Numbered from the stretch's first letter, positions 21,065-32,639 are shown. The stretch is DNA of 64,000 nucleotides from Fragum whitleyi (GCA_948146395.1 OX411552.1:10931686-10995685); one strand, 5' to 3'. The notes: generated by a model from the letters alone, not told the origin. Made by a program: numbers and translations.

Positions 21065-21497
21065 AAGTAAGAAGCATTGTGAAATTAACATTCATCTCAA
21101 TCAAAACCATTCTAAATCGTTCACTCAGCGCTCCATTCATTTATTCAAAACACTCACTCAAACCATTTAAAAAACGCTCCAAAATCTCTACAGATAATAT
21201 GAAGAACTACATTCACAAAAATATAGCCAGACAAAAATCTCGATTTCACTATATGATTGAAACTATAAGGGTCTGATTGGTTCTTGTGGAAACAGAATGT
21301 TATTTTTAGAACCTTTATGCATATTTATTAAAGGAAGGTAATAAATATCGCAAATTTTGCTCATCTTGAACAAAATTAGCGATTTTGTATTACCTCCCTT
21401 CAATCTCACTCAAAACTCACGCATCGCACTCGTTCGATTTCATTCCAAAATCTTTCCAAAATCATTACCCATATCAATTTAATGATGTTGTTTACTG
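21065..21497 (-). mobile_element. MITE-A copy
   Basis: A 433-bp copy with a mutated left TIR (AGTAAGAAGCATTGTGAAAT) and right end AATGATGTTGTTTACTG followed by TA. The palindrome runs from GGAAGGTAATAAATATCGCA to GCGATTTTGTATTACCTCCC. The outer word order is intact. Confidence 0.88.
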
Positions 21498-21499
21498 TA

Positions 21500-22426
21500 G
21501 CTATCTAAAATTCATTGGCACTTTTACCAAATACGTGGATGCAAGTTTTGATTAGCGTCTTTATTTGACTCAGAAACAAAATAGCACTAGTATAGTTTTT
21601 ATTCCTTTCTTGTAGCCCGTGGGAATATTTAGGGTTTGCAACACAAGCTTTTTCCCTGCAAATGCTGGAAATGCTGGACAAGAGCCATTGGCAAAAATCT
21701 GACTGCATAGTTTTATCTTTGACTGTTTTCTATTCTATTTGTGAATGCAATGACACCAAGGAGAACATTGAATGATACCATCCTTTGACTGGTCCAGATG
21801 AAAAGGCTGACAATATTCAAATTCTAATTTATTCTGCTTTTATTTAATATAGTGAATATCGACCCCTAATAGAGTATCTGTTATACATGGAGTATTAGAA
21901 CAATATTTATTTAGCCGTATTATTGATGTTTGTAAAATGCAATGTCCCCAGTTTCCAGCCTTGTGTTTTTCGTTTCAAACAAGGTCGGGAAAAACGGGGA
22001 TACAGCCAATATGGCAAACAATGGCATAAATCATTTCTGTTGATTTTATTATAGCCAAAAAGTTACAAGAAAAAGTGAAAAATCTGTAACCCATTTGCGA
22101 CCAAATAGCGGAATCACAGCTTAATTAGGCTGTGATTGCGATGTTTGGAACGCACACCAAAATATCGTGAACTAATTTTCCGAAATTCCGACACCATCCG
22201 AATAATCATTTACAGTAAACAAAAGAAAAATTTACTCAATTATCTGGTTTTCCATTAGATCAACTTTGTTCTAGATAAATTACTTTTTTTCCTTCCATTT
22301 ATCTTATCTTGATCTAATCATAACTGTTTTTGATCTTGTGTTCTATTACCATATTGTATGTTTATACCATACGTGGTTTTGAATAAAGAGTTGTCGTGAT
22401 TTTAATACGAGTAAAACTTTTATAGG
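21500..22426. other. Gene-less stretch
   Basis: No supported gene; the 67-codon minus-strand frame at 21505-21708 has no recognisable domain. A family-F hairpin lies at 22090-22160. Confidence 0.5.
22090..22160. repeat. Inverted repeat (hairpin family F)
   Basis: ATAGCGGAATCACAGCTTAA and GGCTGTGATTGCGATGTTTG pair around an AATTAG apex. The overall plan resembles 415-494, with more mismatches in the outer arms. Confidence 0.5.
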
Positions 22427-22600
22427 CAAGTTAAAAACATCATGAAATTAACAAGGTGAATGATTTTTGGATGGATTTTTTCAATTATTTGATTGGGTAT
22501 GCGAGTTTTGAATGAAATCAAAGGTTTACAGTATCACTAATTTCGTCCAATATGGACCTAGGGTTTTATTATCCCCTTTTTAAAAAAAATCTTCGCACTT
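22427..22600 (+). mobile_element. MITE-A, left-half copy
   Basis: TIR CAAGTTAAAAACATCATGAA, then AACAAGGTGAATGATTTTTG and GCGAGTTTTGAATGAAATC, then a decayed palindrome (GTATCACTAATTTCGTCC...). The right half is absent. Confidence 0.7.
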
Positions 22601-23394
22601 GTCTATAAAAAGATTTGTATGTCCAAATAAACAATTCATTATAAAACCAAGGAATTATCATTTGTTTGATTCGAATGAAGGTGGAAAGCATTGTTAACGA
22701 TTACCGAGCATTTAAGGTGATAATGGACAGTGTCCTCCCGACTCTATAAACCGGAAGTGGATTTACGGCTTTTCGTTTATTTTACGACTCTTTTTGCGCG
22801 TCATTTCATATTATTCTACTCATGGAATTAACGTAGAATAATGATGATTAAATCTTTAACTAAGCTTCTTTTCAACATTTGATATCATTTGAATGACTGG
22901 ATCCTTGAATTCAATTAAAAAGTTACTATATAAATGTCATTCAAATAGGAGGGGGTCACTTTAAAATTACGAAAACCTTTCTTATTTGCATGGAATTTTT
23001 TACCAAATAAAGGAAGAATATGATTTTAAAACATATCGGAAAGGAAGAAAAATTCTATAGGTAATCAGGCTTATTTGGCATTTTCTCCCCTTAAAATTTC
23101 AAAAATTGTGTAATTGCTTAAGGTCTATCAACATGTTTGTGTTTTATAGCTATCAGCTGGTACTGAATTTATACTAGACCTAAAACGAATTTAAACGGTT
23201 TACTAAAAAAAATGGCCAGTACCACTCAAGGGCTGGCAACTCTTGCATGAAAACGAGCATGAAAATGTTTCTTAAAATTTTGATATGATGACAATACAAA
23301 GTTAATCTTCAAGATATGTGAACAAGAACAAAATTCATTGGGCGGCAAAAATGACGCCATGTGTCCATTGTTACCTGAAGAGTTTCCGGATGGT
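22601..23394. other. Gene-less stretch
   Basis: I see no gene, strong repeat or regulatory signal. Local composition is ordinary for the window. Confidence 0.5.
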
Positions 23395-23398
23395 TTAA

Positions 23399-23618
23399 CC
23401 ATTTCCTGTTTTACAAAATATTGGAACTGTCCAAATTCAAAGATTTGCAGACGAAAATTTAAAGTGGATTAAATTTGAAAATTAACCATTCAGTTGGGTA
23501 GAAAATAGTGTGGAAAAAGAAGAAATTGCTTGTCAGAAGCAATTTCTTCTTTTTTCACAATGTTTTCTCAGTCATAAAATCACAGGCACGTAAAAAGCAG
23601 GGATTAAACAGCAAAGGG
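23399..23618 (+). mobile_element. piggyBac-type MITE, copy 1
   Basis: 220 bp between TTAA and TTAA (23395-23398, 23619-23622). Ends are CCATTTCCTGTTTTAC and the complement of CCCTTTGCTGTTTAATC. Many piggyBac-like elements begin CCYTTTGCCTG after TTAA, which the right end approaches. The middle is a perfect-looking hairpin AAGAAGAAATTGCTT/AAGCAATTTCTTCTT. It has no transposase. A second copy in reverse orientation lies at 34180-34400. Confidence 0.75.
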
Positions 23619-23715
23619 TTAAGTGAGTTTTTGGTATGAATGGATTGGGGGTTGAGTAAGTCATTTAGAATGATTGAGAACTGGACGAGTGTCATCTTCG
23701 TGGTATTTCTAACTG
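23619..23715 (+). mobile_element. MITE-A, right-end fragment
   Basis: GTGAGTTTTTGGTATGAATG, GAGTAAGTCATTTAGAATGA and TGTCATCTTCGTGGTATTTC followed by TAACTG match the last roughly 95 bp of MITE-A. It starts immediately after the TTAA of the piggyBac-type MITE, which probably disrupted it. Confidence 0.65.
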
Positions 23716-24165
23716 AACGATTTAACTGCCATATTCGTCCTTCCTGGTTGTCACGTGTCCATTCAGGATGGTGATAAATTAAGTTGGTCATTATTTTGAC
23801 AAGAACTCGTGAACGAGCGTTCTTCAGGTTTATTAAAGGACGTTTATTTGGTCGATTTCCGAGACAAACGACGGTTAAATTCTGTCAAAATGGTGAAATA
23901 TTACATCTTACGGTCAAAGTGTCCCTGTTTATTATTCTTATGCTTGTTTTAATTTCGGTGGACACACACTTAAACATTGTTGATCAGTCAATAGATCATA
24001 ACAGCATTACAGATGTTCGATAACGTTTCATTCTAATCTGATGCTACCAACTTTTTCTTGAGAGGGGGGGGGGAGATGACATAAAAAATGCTTAGCTCCA
24101 TAATCTTAACCACGAAATGAACAGCATACTAGAAAAGAAAAAAAATGTCATGTATGGTTAAGGTA
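23716..24165. other. Gene-less stretch
   Basis: Short frames only (23784-24023, 79 codons, no domain). A G run of 10 or so bases lies near 24063-24073. Nothing else supportable. Confidence 0.45.
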
Positions 24166-24534
24166 CAGTAAGCAACATCGTGAGTGAATTAGAAAGCGAA
24201 ACTCAATGAATGTAATAAAATATCGCTTAATTTCGTCCAATTTTGCGGGAAAAAATCTATATTTTTACCTCCCTCTATTAAAATCTATTTCCCTTCATAT
24301 TTGAAAATTTTCACAACAAATCAGACGCTTTTAAAACCACACTAGCAAATGAAATCGCGGAAATATCTTAACGGTTTCAATGAAATGAATATCGTTTTGG
24401 TCAATTGCGAAGTGTTTTGAACTTTTCTGGAGTGAATGTTTAAGTGAGTCTTTAAAATGAATGAATGGAGTGATAAGTGCCATCCAGAAAAGTTTTGATC
24501 AAGGTAAATGTCAATTTCCAAATGTTACTAACTG
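24166..24534 (+). mobile_element. MITE-A copy, shortened left half
   Basis: TA-flanked, 369 bp. TIRs CAGTAAGCAACATCGTGAGT and TGTCAATTTCCAAATGTTAC. The left half is shortened and the palindrome decayed (ATCGCTTAATTTCGTCC then TTTTTACCTCCC). The right half keeps GAATGAATGGAGTG and GTTTTGATCAAGG. Confidence 0.82.
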
Positions 24535-24658
24535 TAAATGTAATGGCAGGTGAAATGGTCTTTCCTTCCACTCAATCTTATTTAAACCCGATCTTTCAAC
24601 ATTATCTTTCATGCATACATCTTAATTAGAAGGAACATTTACTCAAAGCATTCAAAAA

Positions 24659-24698
24659 TACCGAGATTTCATTACATCACCATGTAATAAAATCTCGG
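24659..24698. repeat. Short perfect-type hairpin
   Basis: CCGAGATTTCATTACAT and ATGTAATAAAATCTCGG are near-perfect complements over a CACC loop. No related copy was found in the window. It is not followed by a T run, and a transcription role is not implied. Confidence 0.5.
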
Positions 24699-24699
24699 A

Positions 24700-25460
24700 C
24701 TCTTCGTATGCATAGAATAAATAAACCTTCTGAATGGACTGAACGTTTTAAAAATGAATATTCAAAACTGGGTGAAAGGAAGATATCCTATTGGTTCGCA
24801 TAAAAAACATATATTTTTTATAGCAGAACAGAAACATGATAATAAGGTAGAATAATTGTAATATAGGCCCATATTTTTCTCTCTTGACTCGTTTCGTATA
24901 ATTCCTGCTTATTTCGCTTATTTTATTCCAAGGTCTTTCATTTCATCATTTTTAGGTTTGATTGTATTTTTCTTTCGCCGATGTTTTGTTTGTATTTTTA
25001 ATTATCTATTAAAATTTTGTGATAGTTGAAAATGATTTATGGGCACATTACAATAATGCCTTAGTCAAATCTAACTTATGCCGGACAGTGTCCGCAACAA
25101 TATACACAATTTAAAACGGTGTCAAAAGCGCATAAATATCAAGTACAATAAGCCATATGAAGCCATCACTTATCTTATTAGGCTCTTGACCATCGCCCAA
25201 GTGTAACTAACGGACACAATTTTAATGGACCGAAGGACATTGATGGTGTAAATTGGCATATTATCAGATAAGTTTGGAGAGCTTTTAACTTGGCATTAGA
25301 GGGTTCATGGTTGTTTATGGCTTGTCTCTTTTTTTACAATAAGACGTTCTTTTCTCAGCTTAATTATTTTCGGTAATGCTATAAGCAAAATATTTATTTC
25401 TTACCGTTTTTATAGAGTTTGAATCCAAATATTTCTAATCGTGTTGCATTTTTTCCTTCT
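24700..25460. other. Gene-less stretch
   Basis: No supported gene. The end of the stretch is a pyrimidine-rich tract leading to a possible splice acceptor at 25461-25462. Confidence 0.45.
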
Positions 25461-25462
25461 AG

Positions 25463-25514
25463 ATTCAACGTAAATGATCTCTCCAAAGAGAAAGATTACG
25501 AGAGACCGTTAAAA
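25463..25514 (+). CDS. Candidate internal exon (52 nt), host gene unknown
   Basis: A 52-nt segment lies between a strong acceptor (GCATTTTTTCCTTCTAG, with a branch-point-like TTCTAAT about 25 bp upstream) and a consensus donor (GTAAGT at 25515). The second frame is open and reads about 17 residues rich in K/E/D. No neighbouring exon was found, and no protein family is recognised. Chance splice-like sites are common in 64 kb of AT-rich DNA, so this is only a lead. Confidence 0.2.
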
Positions 25515-25638
25515 GTAAGTTTTTAAACAGTCATATCACCAGAGGGAGTGAAAATTTCTTCTAGATCTCTTGAATCTAACGTTACTATTATTTGTATGCG
25601 CGTGAATAGACGGTTCAAATCGTATTCATTTACATATC

Positions 25639-26006
25639 GGATGAAGCTAAACACGGAAATCTCGCGCTTTAAAGTACGATACGAATTAGATTCTTGAAAC
25701 CAATCAAACCTATGACAACTCTATGGCAAGCCTCAGCCGCTCAAAGATCGTAATTTTGCAACCCATGTAGGGCCACCCAGATTACTCGCTCTGCTCCATA
25801 TAACATTATTACATATTTCGATAACTGGTTTTGGAACTACCGGCATGTTTTTGTGCATTTTATTTGCTAATTGGATTAGAGTCACTGAATAGAAACAAGA
25901 GTTCTGTTAAGATATACTTGTCAATGGCACTGATAAAACAAACTGGTTGCGATACCTTTCTAATTAGTTTTGACTATTTGATAAATTTAAATAAATGCCC
26001 TGCATC
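25639..26006 (+). repeat. Direct duplication, copy 1 (about 368 bp)
   Basis: From GGATGAAGCTAAACACGG to AATGCCCTGCATCT. It matches 26455-26824 along its whole length with scattered substitutions and small indels. The two copies are separated only by a MITE-A. The 69-codon frame inside has no recognisable domain. Confidence 0.9.
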
Positions 26007-26008
26007 TA

Positions 26009-26452
26009 CAGTTAACGACATCGTGAAATTGACTTGGTGAATGAATTTGGAATGAGCTAGGAATGAAATTGAATGAGCGTGTGGAGCGAGGTTTGAGTGA
26101 AATTCATGGGAGGTAATCTTATATCAAAGATTTTGTTCAGGATGAACAAAATTTGCGATATTGATTACCTCCCTTTAAAAAAATATGCATACAAGTTCTA
26201 TAGATAGCCCCTATCTCTTCAAGAATTTATCAGACGCTTTCAATTTCATTAAGATAAGTGAAATCCCGATTTTTCCATAAGTATCTTTATTTTGAACGAA
26301 TTTGTTGTTATATGTTTTTCAGTGAGTTTGGAGCGTTTTTGAATGGTTTGAGTGAGTGTTTGGAATGTATGAATGGAGCGCTGAGTGAATGGTTTAGAAT
26401 ACTTTTGATCGGAATGATTTTTTTATTTTTAATTTCACGATGTTTTTAACTG
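26009..26452 (+). mobile_element. MITE-A copy at a duplication junction
   Basis: A 444-bp, TA-flanked, well-preserved copy. TIRs CAGTTAACGACATCGTGAAA and AATTTCACGATGTTTTTAAC. The palindrome runs from GGGAGGTAATCTTATATCAA to GCGATATTGATTACCTCCC. It lies exactly between the two copies of the duplicated 370-bp flank (see findings). Confidence 0.92.
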
Positions 26453-26454
26453 TA

Positions 26455-26824
26455 GGACGAAGGTAAACACGGAACTCTCGAGCTTTAAAATACGATTCGA
26501 AGTAGATTCTTGAAACCAATCAAATCTATGACAACTCGATGGCAAGCCTCAGCTGCTCAAAGATCGTTATTTTGCAACCAATGTAGGGCCACCCAGATTA
26601 CTCGCTCTGCTTCATATAACATTATTACATATTTCGATAACTGGTTTTGGAACTACTGGCATGTTTGAGTGCATTTTATTTGCTAATTGGATTAGAGTCA
26701 CTGAATAGAAACATAAGTTCTGTTAAGATATAATTGTCTCTGACACTGATAAAACAAACTGGTTGCGATACCTTTCTTATTAGTTTTGACTATTTGATAA
26801 TTTAAATAACTGCCTGTGCATCTA
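26455..26824 (+). repeat. Direct duplication, copy 2 (about 370 bp)
   Basis: From GGACGAAGGTAAACACGG to TGCCTGTGCATCTA. Shares with copy 1 the stretches AACCAATCAAA, TGTAGGGCCACCCAGATTAC, TTGGATTAGAGTCACTGAAT and ACTGGTTGCGATACC. Begins directly after the TA of the MITE. Confidence 0.9.
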
Positions 26825-26900
26825 TGATACGGTTTTTTTTTTTATTTTTAGATTTTTAGAAAACTTCAGTTAACCCTGCATTCAAGATTCAACCCCGCAC

Positions 26901-27043
26901 ATCCTGCCCCGTGTTCATAATGACAAAACGGTGCAAACATTTTTCCAATAACACCCCGCTTTGCAGGCAAGTGCACGTGCAAAGCGGGGTGTAACTAGAA
27001 AACTGTTTGCACCGTTTTGTGATCATCAACGCACAGCAGGTTT
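26901..27043. repeat. Palindromic repeat B, copy 2
   Basis: Outer arms ATCCTGCCCCGTGTTCATAA and the complement of CCTGCTGTGCGTTGATGATC. Inner arms AACACCCCGCTTTGCAG and CAAAGCGGGGTGT. Both sides carry ACGGTGCAAAC. 143 bp, non-coding. Confidence 0.78.
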
Positions 27044-27045
27044 TA

Positions 27046-27873
27046 CTGAATATTCAAAGAAATTACTTCTACATTGCAACCATATTTCCTTGAGTGCGGG
27101 AGACTTTCTTTAAGAATTGCAAGTTTCAATCTATAGGGGGGGGGGATTTCTATTGTTGCGTTTGTCTATCGCTCTGCTTTTGTGCGTGTGTGTGTATTTG
27201 TGTGTTTTTAATATCCAATGTTTTTGACAAAGGGGTACGGCCGAACTTTTTACGACTTCCCGGTATAGTACTTTAGGAAAGCTTTGTCACAAAGAAATAA
27301 TATTCGTCAATATTCTATCTCAAGCTAGTTCGCCTTATTCGTACAATCATGTGTTACAATGATATTTGCATTATGTTTTGAGGCAGTTCGAGTAACATTT
27401 CATTCATTTTCGAAACTGTACATCGTTCATGGCTACAAGACGTATATACTAAATGGTTAAGTTTTTCCCTGTTTTTGAGGATGGTAATTGGCCGTATGGC
27501 ATCTTGTAGGCACCAATAGACCGTGAAGATCTGTTTACTTAATTTTGTTACAAGTAAATCGAGGTGGTAATACGAGTTTTTCGACAAGGTTAGGCTTACC
27601 AAATTGTTCCTCCTTCAATTTTGCAAAGTATAAAAGACATGTGAAGACTAAGCGTAAAGTACAACAATTGTTTCGTATCTAAGTAGTAATATAAATCATC
27701 AAAGTTTTGTTAACGTAAAGTTATTCCTCAAATTTAAGAAAGGAGCAAACGAGAATCTTATTTCTTATTTTCGGGCGACTGTTTGAGTATCAATCTTTTT
27801 CTGCGACTGAAAGCTTGGTGCGATTAGGGTGTAGCCCCTACATAATGCCTATGTTTAATTATCATTCTTCATA
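27046..27873. other. Gene-less stretch
   Basis: Contains a G run at 27137-27146 and a TG run near 27185-27202. The frames 27094-27276 and 27354-27602 are without domains. Nothing else supportable. Confidence 0.5.
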
Positions 27874-28308
27874 CAGTTATGGCCATGGTGAAAGTAACAA
27901 ATTGAATGATATTGAGATGAAATTAAATGAGCGGGAAGAGTGAGTTTTTAATTAAATTAAAGGGATGTAATCGAATATCGCTTTGACAGTATTTCTCAGT
28001 ATGAACAAGATTAGCGATAATAATTACCTCCTTTTAAAAAGATATTCATACAAGTTCTATAAATAGCATTTTATGTCTTTGCGAACCAACCAAACGCTTA
28101 CAAAACTCAATCAAGTCTGGTAAATCGTGGAGTTTTCTTGCAGAAATTTTTATTTCTGAATGTAGTAGTTTTTCTTATCTATTTATTAATTTTGGAACTT
28201 TTTTGAATGGCTTGGGTGATAGTTTGGAATGACTATGTGGAGCGCATAGTACGCGAATAAAAGAGGTTATGATTGGAATGAGTATCAATTTTACGATCTT
28301 ACTAACTT
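27874..28308 (+). mobile_element. MITE-A copy, diverged
   Basis: A 435-bp copy. The left TIR is degraded (CAGTTATGGCCATGGTGAAA) and the right one reads TATCAATTTTACGATCTTAC. Between them lie AGGGATGTAATCGAATATCGC, GCGATAATAATTACCTCC, CAAGTTCTATAAATAGC and TGGAGCGC in MITE-A order. One of the older full-length copies. Confidence 0.82.
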
Positions 28309-29650
28309 TAGTTCTATGAAAATACTTCTGTTAAGAATAAGTATAAAACCGATGCAAGTATACATTGTTCGTTCGGCAGATCACTGCTTATAGTTCTTGC
28401 TGATTTTTTTTTTAAAGGTTCTTGCTGATTTTTTCTTGATACTTGATTAATAGATTATTCGAGTAAAATTATATATCGAGACTTGTGTGTCGTATATGAG
28501 ATCATTTCTGTTCTCACCAAGGACAAGTGAAACAGTACAACGAGACGTACATATTCTTTAAACGTATGTACGTATATCGTATAATCAGCGATAAAGTAAT
28601 GTATTCCGTATTCTTTAAAAGCTTAATTTTTCTTTAACACGTTTATCACCAATGACGCACCTCCACATATTCTCACATTCCAGGTCTTACTTTAAAGAGT
28701 TCCAATCGACCTCCCTAGCTGACCCGAGATCAATTTTTCACATTTGCAGTTGAAGCAGAGATTAACACTGGCAAAGAGTTATTGCGTCTGGTTTGAGCAC
28801 GTTGCATGTAGATCGTGTGTGGTTTTCACCGCAGAACAAAGCCCACCTACTGTGAATAGTTCATGGTTTTTGGTAGATCATAGTTTATTTATATTCATAG
28901 AATATGCCACAAGAACTACCATCATAAAGAAGACAATAGACAAGCTTATAACAGTTTCCGTTAGTGATAGTACTGTGGTTTCTACAATACGAGCCGCGTT
29001 AAAAAGAGGGAGAAAAATTCCGTCTAATGTTAATAACTTTTTTTCTCTCAAATATTTACGCCCATGCTTGATATCTACAGATGTGAATATATATATTAAC
29101 TGAAGATTCACTCATTTTCATTCATTTCGTTAATTACATGTGCATTCTGATTAGCACGCCACTTGGTTTCATACCACCATTATCAAAATGAAAGATAGTA
29201 TGTTGCGCACAAAGTAGAACAATTTTAAGGTAGTTTGTAGTTCCTTCTAGAATCTTTGACGTCCATTCACATTTTTTGTTGTTTTTTATGTGTACTTTTG
29301 TTTTGATGCTAATAAATAAAATATATTATACCAATTTCTAATTCTCACTTCGCAACCATATGATCTAGAAAGCAATTGGTTTACTATCTTAAAACAGTCA
29401 TAATGATGTTTCGATAAATCATTATTGCTCCAATCTTAACTTTCTCCGTGGAAACATATCTACGCCAGTGGAATTAGTATTTTGTTGTTGTTGTTGTTTC
29501 TTTGTAACTTTGAAGCCAGTTTTAAGATACAAGTTTTAAAAAATTTCCACTTAAATCCAACAATTTTGTAAAGAGTATATTGTATGAAACGACAGGAGTC
29601 ATTAGATTCGAACTCGACAACGTGGATTTATTTCTTTAAGATATGGCATA

Positions 29651-29728
29651 CTTATATTACCTTTCTCCTTTTCTGACGCTTCTTCTCCACTTATATTACC
29701 TTTCTCCTTTTCTGACGCTTCTTCTCCA
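29651..29728. repeat. 39-bp perfect tandem duplication
   Basis: CTTATATTACCTTTCTCC followed by TTTTCTGACGCTTCTTCTCCA occurs twice back to back (29651-29689 and 29690-29728) with no difference seen, so the duplication is recent. Its role is unknown. Confidence 0.9.
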
Positions 29729-30067
29729 CCATTAAGAAACACAGATTATGTCGACCATTAAAATCCACGCGTTTGTATATAAATGATAGTTAATGTATAA
29801 ATTTGATTGACCAGAATGTTTTATGATAACTCTATCCGAGTAAACACTAATATTCATCTCTGATTCTGGAGTTTTCAGTTGTCGTGGTCGAAATATTCAG
29901 GAAACACCCTTTTCATTGAATAAGTGAAAATGAACATGCAGTCGTAGTATACGAGTATGTATGTAAATGTTATACATATTTTAGGAATTGTTGCTATGGC
30001 GATTTTATTACAAAGCCTAAAATCGGCAAAAAGGTCCCTACATTTAGGTAAATGTGTCAGCATTTTA

Positions 30068-30190
30068 GATAAGTAAATAAGGCATTACATGAAATTTCTA
30101 ACAATTTCATTTATGCAGAAAAGCAAAGTCTCTGGACAGCCTTTATAATCCCTCGGTCTGACCAGAGGTTTTCTTATGCGCTTTGAAGCT
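30068..30190. repeat. Dispersed hairpin repeat, decayed copy
   Basis: GAAATTTCTAACAATTTCAT followed by AAAGTCTCTGGACAGCC and GGTCTGACCAGAGGTTTTC, the same parts as the repeat at 43196-43345 in the opposite order, so probably reverse orientation. Confidence 0.45.
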
Positions 30191-31036
30191 ATATTACGCC
30201 AAAACTCTCTCCCGGCCACCATAGAATAATCTTATCGCATTATGTGGCTGTCCAGGCTGCTTGCAATCGGGAACACTCGGCGATTCTACCGAGTAGACAT
30301 CGGAAATAATTAGGATGCAGGAAAGTGCGGAAATTGCGTCAAATCGCATATGGCTGTATCTGACGTCACAATTAGTACTGAAAATGACGTTGCGAAAAAA
30401 ATGATGAAATAAAGTCACCGAAACGTTAAAACTAGGCATTCAATAACTTGAAAACAAATCGGAAGGCATTAAAGGAATTTGCTTTTGTTCCAGCGTTTTG
30501 ACCAATGTACCACCAGAAACCGAATTATCCATAAAATGGCCAAAAATTACTACACTTACGTCCGAGGTAATTTCCTGTTTACTCAAATGTTTGAGTGCTG
30601 TTCCGAATGGGCTGCTACCTCGCGCACATGCGAAATTGTTGGAAATATCACAAAATTGACATTTGTGTTTCTTTGATGTATTACGCTTGTTGAATATTGC
30701 CAAACCTTCCAAACGATATCCGTATGTTCTGGTGTGAAACCTAGAAACACCATGGTGTCAGATCTGTCTAAACTGTAGTTTATTATAACGAGATTGATTT
30801 ACAAGATAACTGGGGGACCAGTTAACTGGGTGGTCATTAAGGGCGTTATTTGACGGCTATTCCCCACACTCTCAAATATTATAATCACATTACTCTTGCT
30901 TCATCAAAATGGACCCCAGAGGCGATCGAATTGTTATTGAGGCTAGTTAACGAAAGTTGATCCCTTACTGTCAAAACTTAACCGTGCCTAGCACCACATT
31001 ATAACCAGTGGTAACTTGTACTTTGGAAAGAAATGG

Positions 31037-31071
<35 letters not shown>

Positions 31072-32227
31072 AGCAGCAGCAACAATACTTATCTATTGTT
31101 ATTTTATTCATTTACTATCACAATTAGTATTCATTTAATTTCCATGAATGTCTTCTTTTCATTTATCGAAGCTATTTTTCAAAAAGGCAATTAGTTTTGC
31201 GTTTAAATTAACTCAATTCAACAACATGATACATTTTGCTGTTGACTAAAATGCTTTATCATATATGCAACATCTTGATTTGGAATTCTAAAAACTTAAT
31301 ATGCTGAAGTCATATCCTTTATTGAATAAAATAAAATTGGCTGTGTTAATTTGTTTTATCTTGTTCTAGTGAAATAAAAGTTATTTTCTTTTTTAATGTT
31401 TATTTTTGTCGAAATATTGAATTTCAGACAGTTTTTATTTTGTGTTCATATGTAAGGTTCATACATCTAGAAGAAGACCATTTGTCCAAATAGCTGTTAA
31501 AAAATTTGGTGTTGTTAAAACAAAAGAACGCGAAGAGTAAAAGTGCCTGATTCAATGTTCATTTGCCTTAGTAGATACTTTACTGGACAATTGGACCAAT
31601 AATACCACAAATGGTGCGTTATTTGATTAGAAAGCTGACACCAGCTCCCCCTCACTATGGGCGATGCAAATGAGCCTTATCTCTCGAATGCTTGATAATC
31701 AAATTGTGGCCGTCTGATTGACACAGACCAAAATTTAAACTGACGGAAGTGATCACAGGAAGTGACGTGTTATCCCAAGAATGATTTCTTACGTTCAATT
31801 AGGCGTGACCCTTTCGATCAAAGATACAACTTGTATGTAAGAACACGAAAAAATATGTATGAATTTAACACACCGTTGAGAGGAATTCTATTGAGAAATC
31901 ATGAATAATGATTGAATAGTAAAGCTTGTTTGTTTTGGTCTCGTTTTGTCTTTTATGTCTTTAATTGTATTCTTGGAAATTTCTGGCTCTGGTGTAAGGG
32001 GTTAATTGTGTGATATTTCGATGAGATGTCACTTTCTGGTTGTTTGATTTCTGTAATGTCGATACAATATTACCAAGTTATGACCCTATATCATAATGAT
32101 TACATTCCCCAGCGATGTTTTTGCTTCTGGGACTGACTCATAATCAACAAAATCGGTTCCTTTTAACGCAAGACTTCTCAATTTTCACAGGTTGATACTG
32201 CTTATGCCGCAGATGTATCTACATGTA

Positions 32228-32639
32228 CAGTTAAAAACATAGTGACACTCAATCCGATCAAAACATTCTAAAAAGTTCACTCGGCGCTCCATTCATCCAT
32301 TCCAAACACGCACTCAAATTGATCAAAAACGCTCCAGAGGCATTTGAAATCGACCAAGGCAATCAGCATTTCATTCAAAACGATCAAGTAATTCTAAGAT
32401 TTTTTTGCCTAGTGAGGCCCAGTTATAAATGGTCTGATTTGCCCACGATAAATCGCAAATAGAAAAGTACATTATATTTTATTAAAGGGAGGTAAAAACA
32501 TCGCTAATTTTGTTTATCTAGAACAAAATTAGCGATAACGAATTACCTCCCTTTAGTTTCACTCTAAACTCGTTCCACACACTCATTCAGTTTTATTCCA
32601 AAATCATTCAACGTGTCAATTTCATGATGTTCTTAATTG
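32228..32639 (-). mobile_element. MITE-A copy with TA flanks
   Basis: A 412-bp copy. TIRs CAGTTAAAAACATAGTGACA (with a short deletion) and CAATTTCATGATGTTCTTAA. The central palindrome is strong: GGGAGGTAAAAACATCGCTA with TAGCGATAACGAATTACCTC. Outer words are intact. Confidence 0.9.

Larger units (their letters stand above)
28309..32227. other. Gene-less stretch
   Basis: The longest interval without MITE-A. The 119-codon plus-strand frame at 28744-29103 and the overlapping 77-codon minus-strand frame were inspected; neither shows a domain. It contains a 39-bp tandem pair, a hairpin repeat near 30068-30190, a GAAATTGTTGGAAATATCAC relic near 30630 and an A run of about 32 at 31039-31070 followed by CAGCAGCAGCAA. 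Confidence 0.55.

Noticed and set aside
23506..23565. Intrinsic transcription terminator
   Set aside because: The hairpin is the centre of a TTAA-flanked MITE with a second copy at 34180, in a eukaryotic genome.
28744..29103. 119-codon plus-strand frame
   Set aside because: No recognisable domain, overlapped by an open frame on the other strand, and no supporting splice or promoter context.
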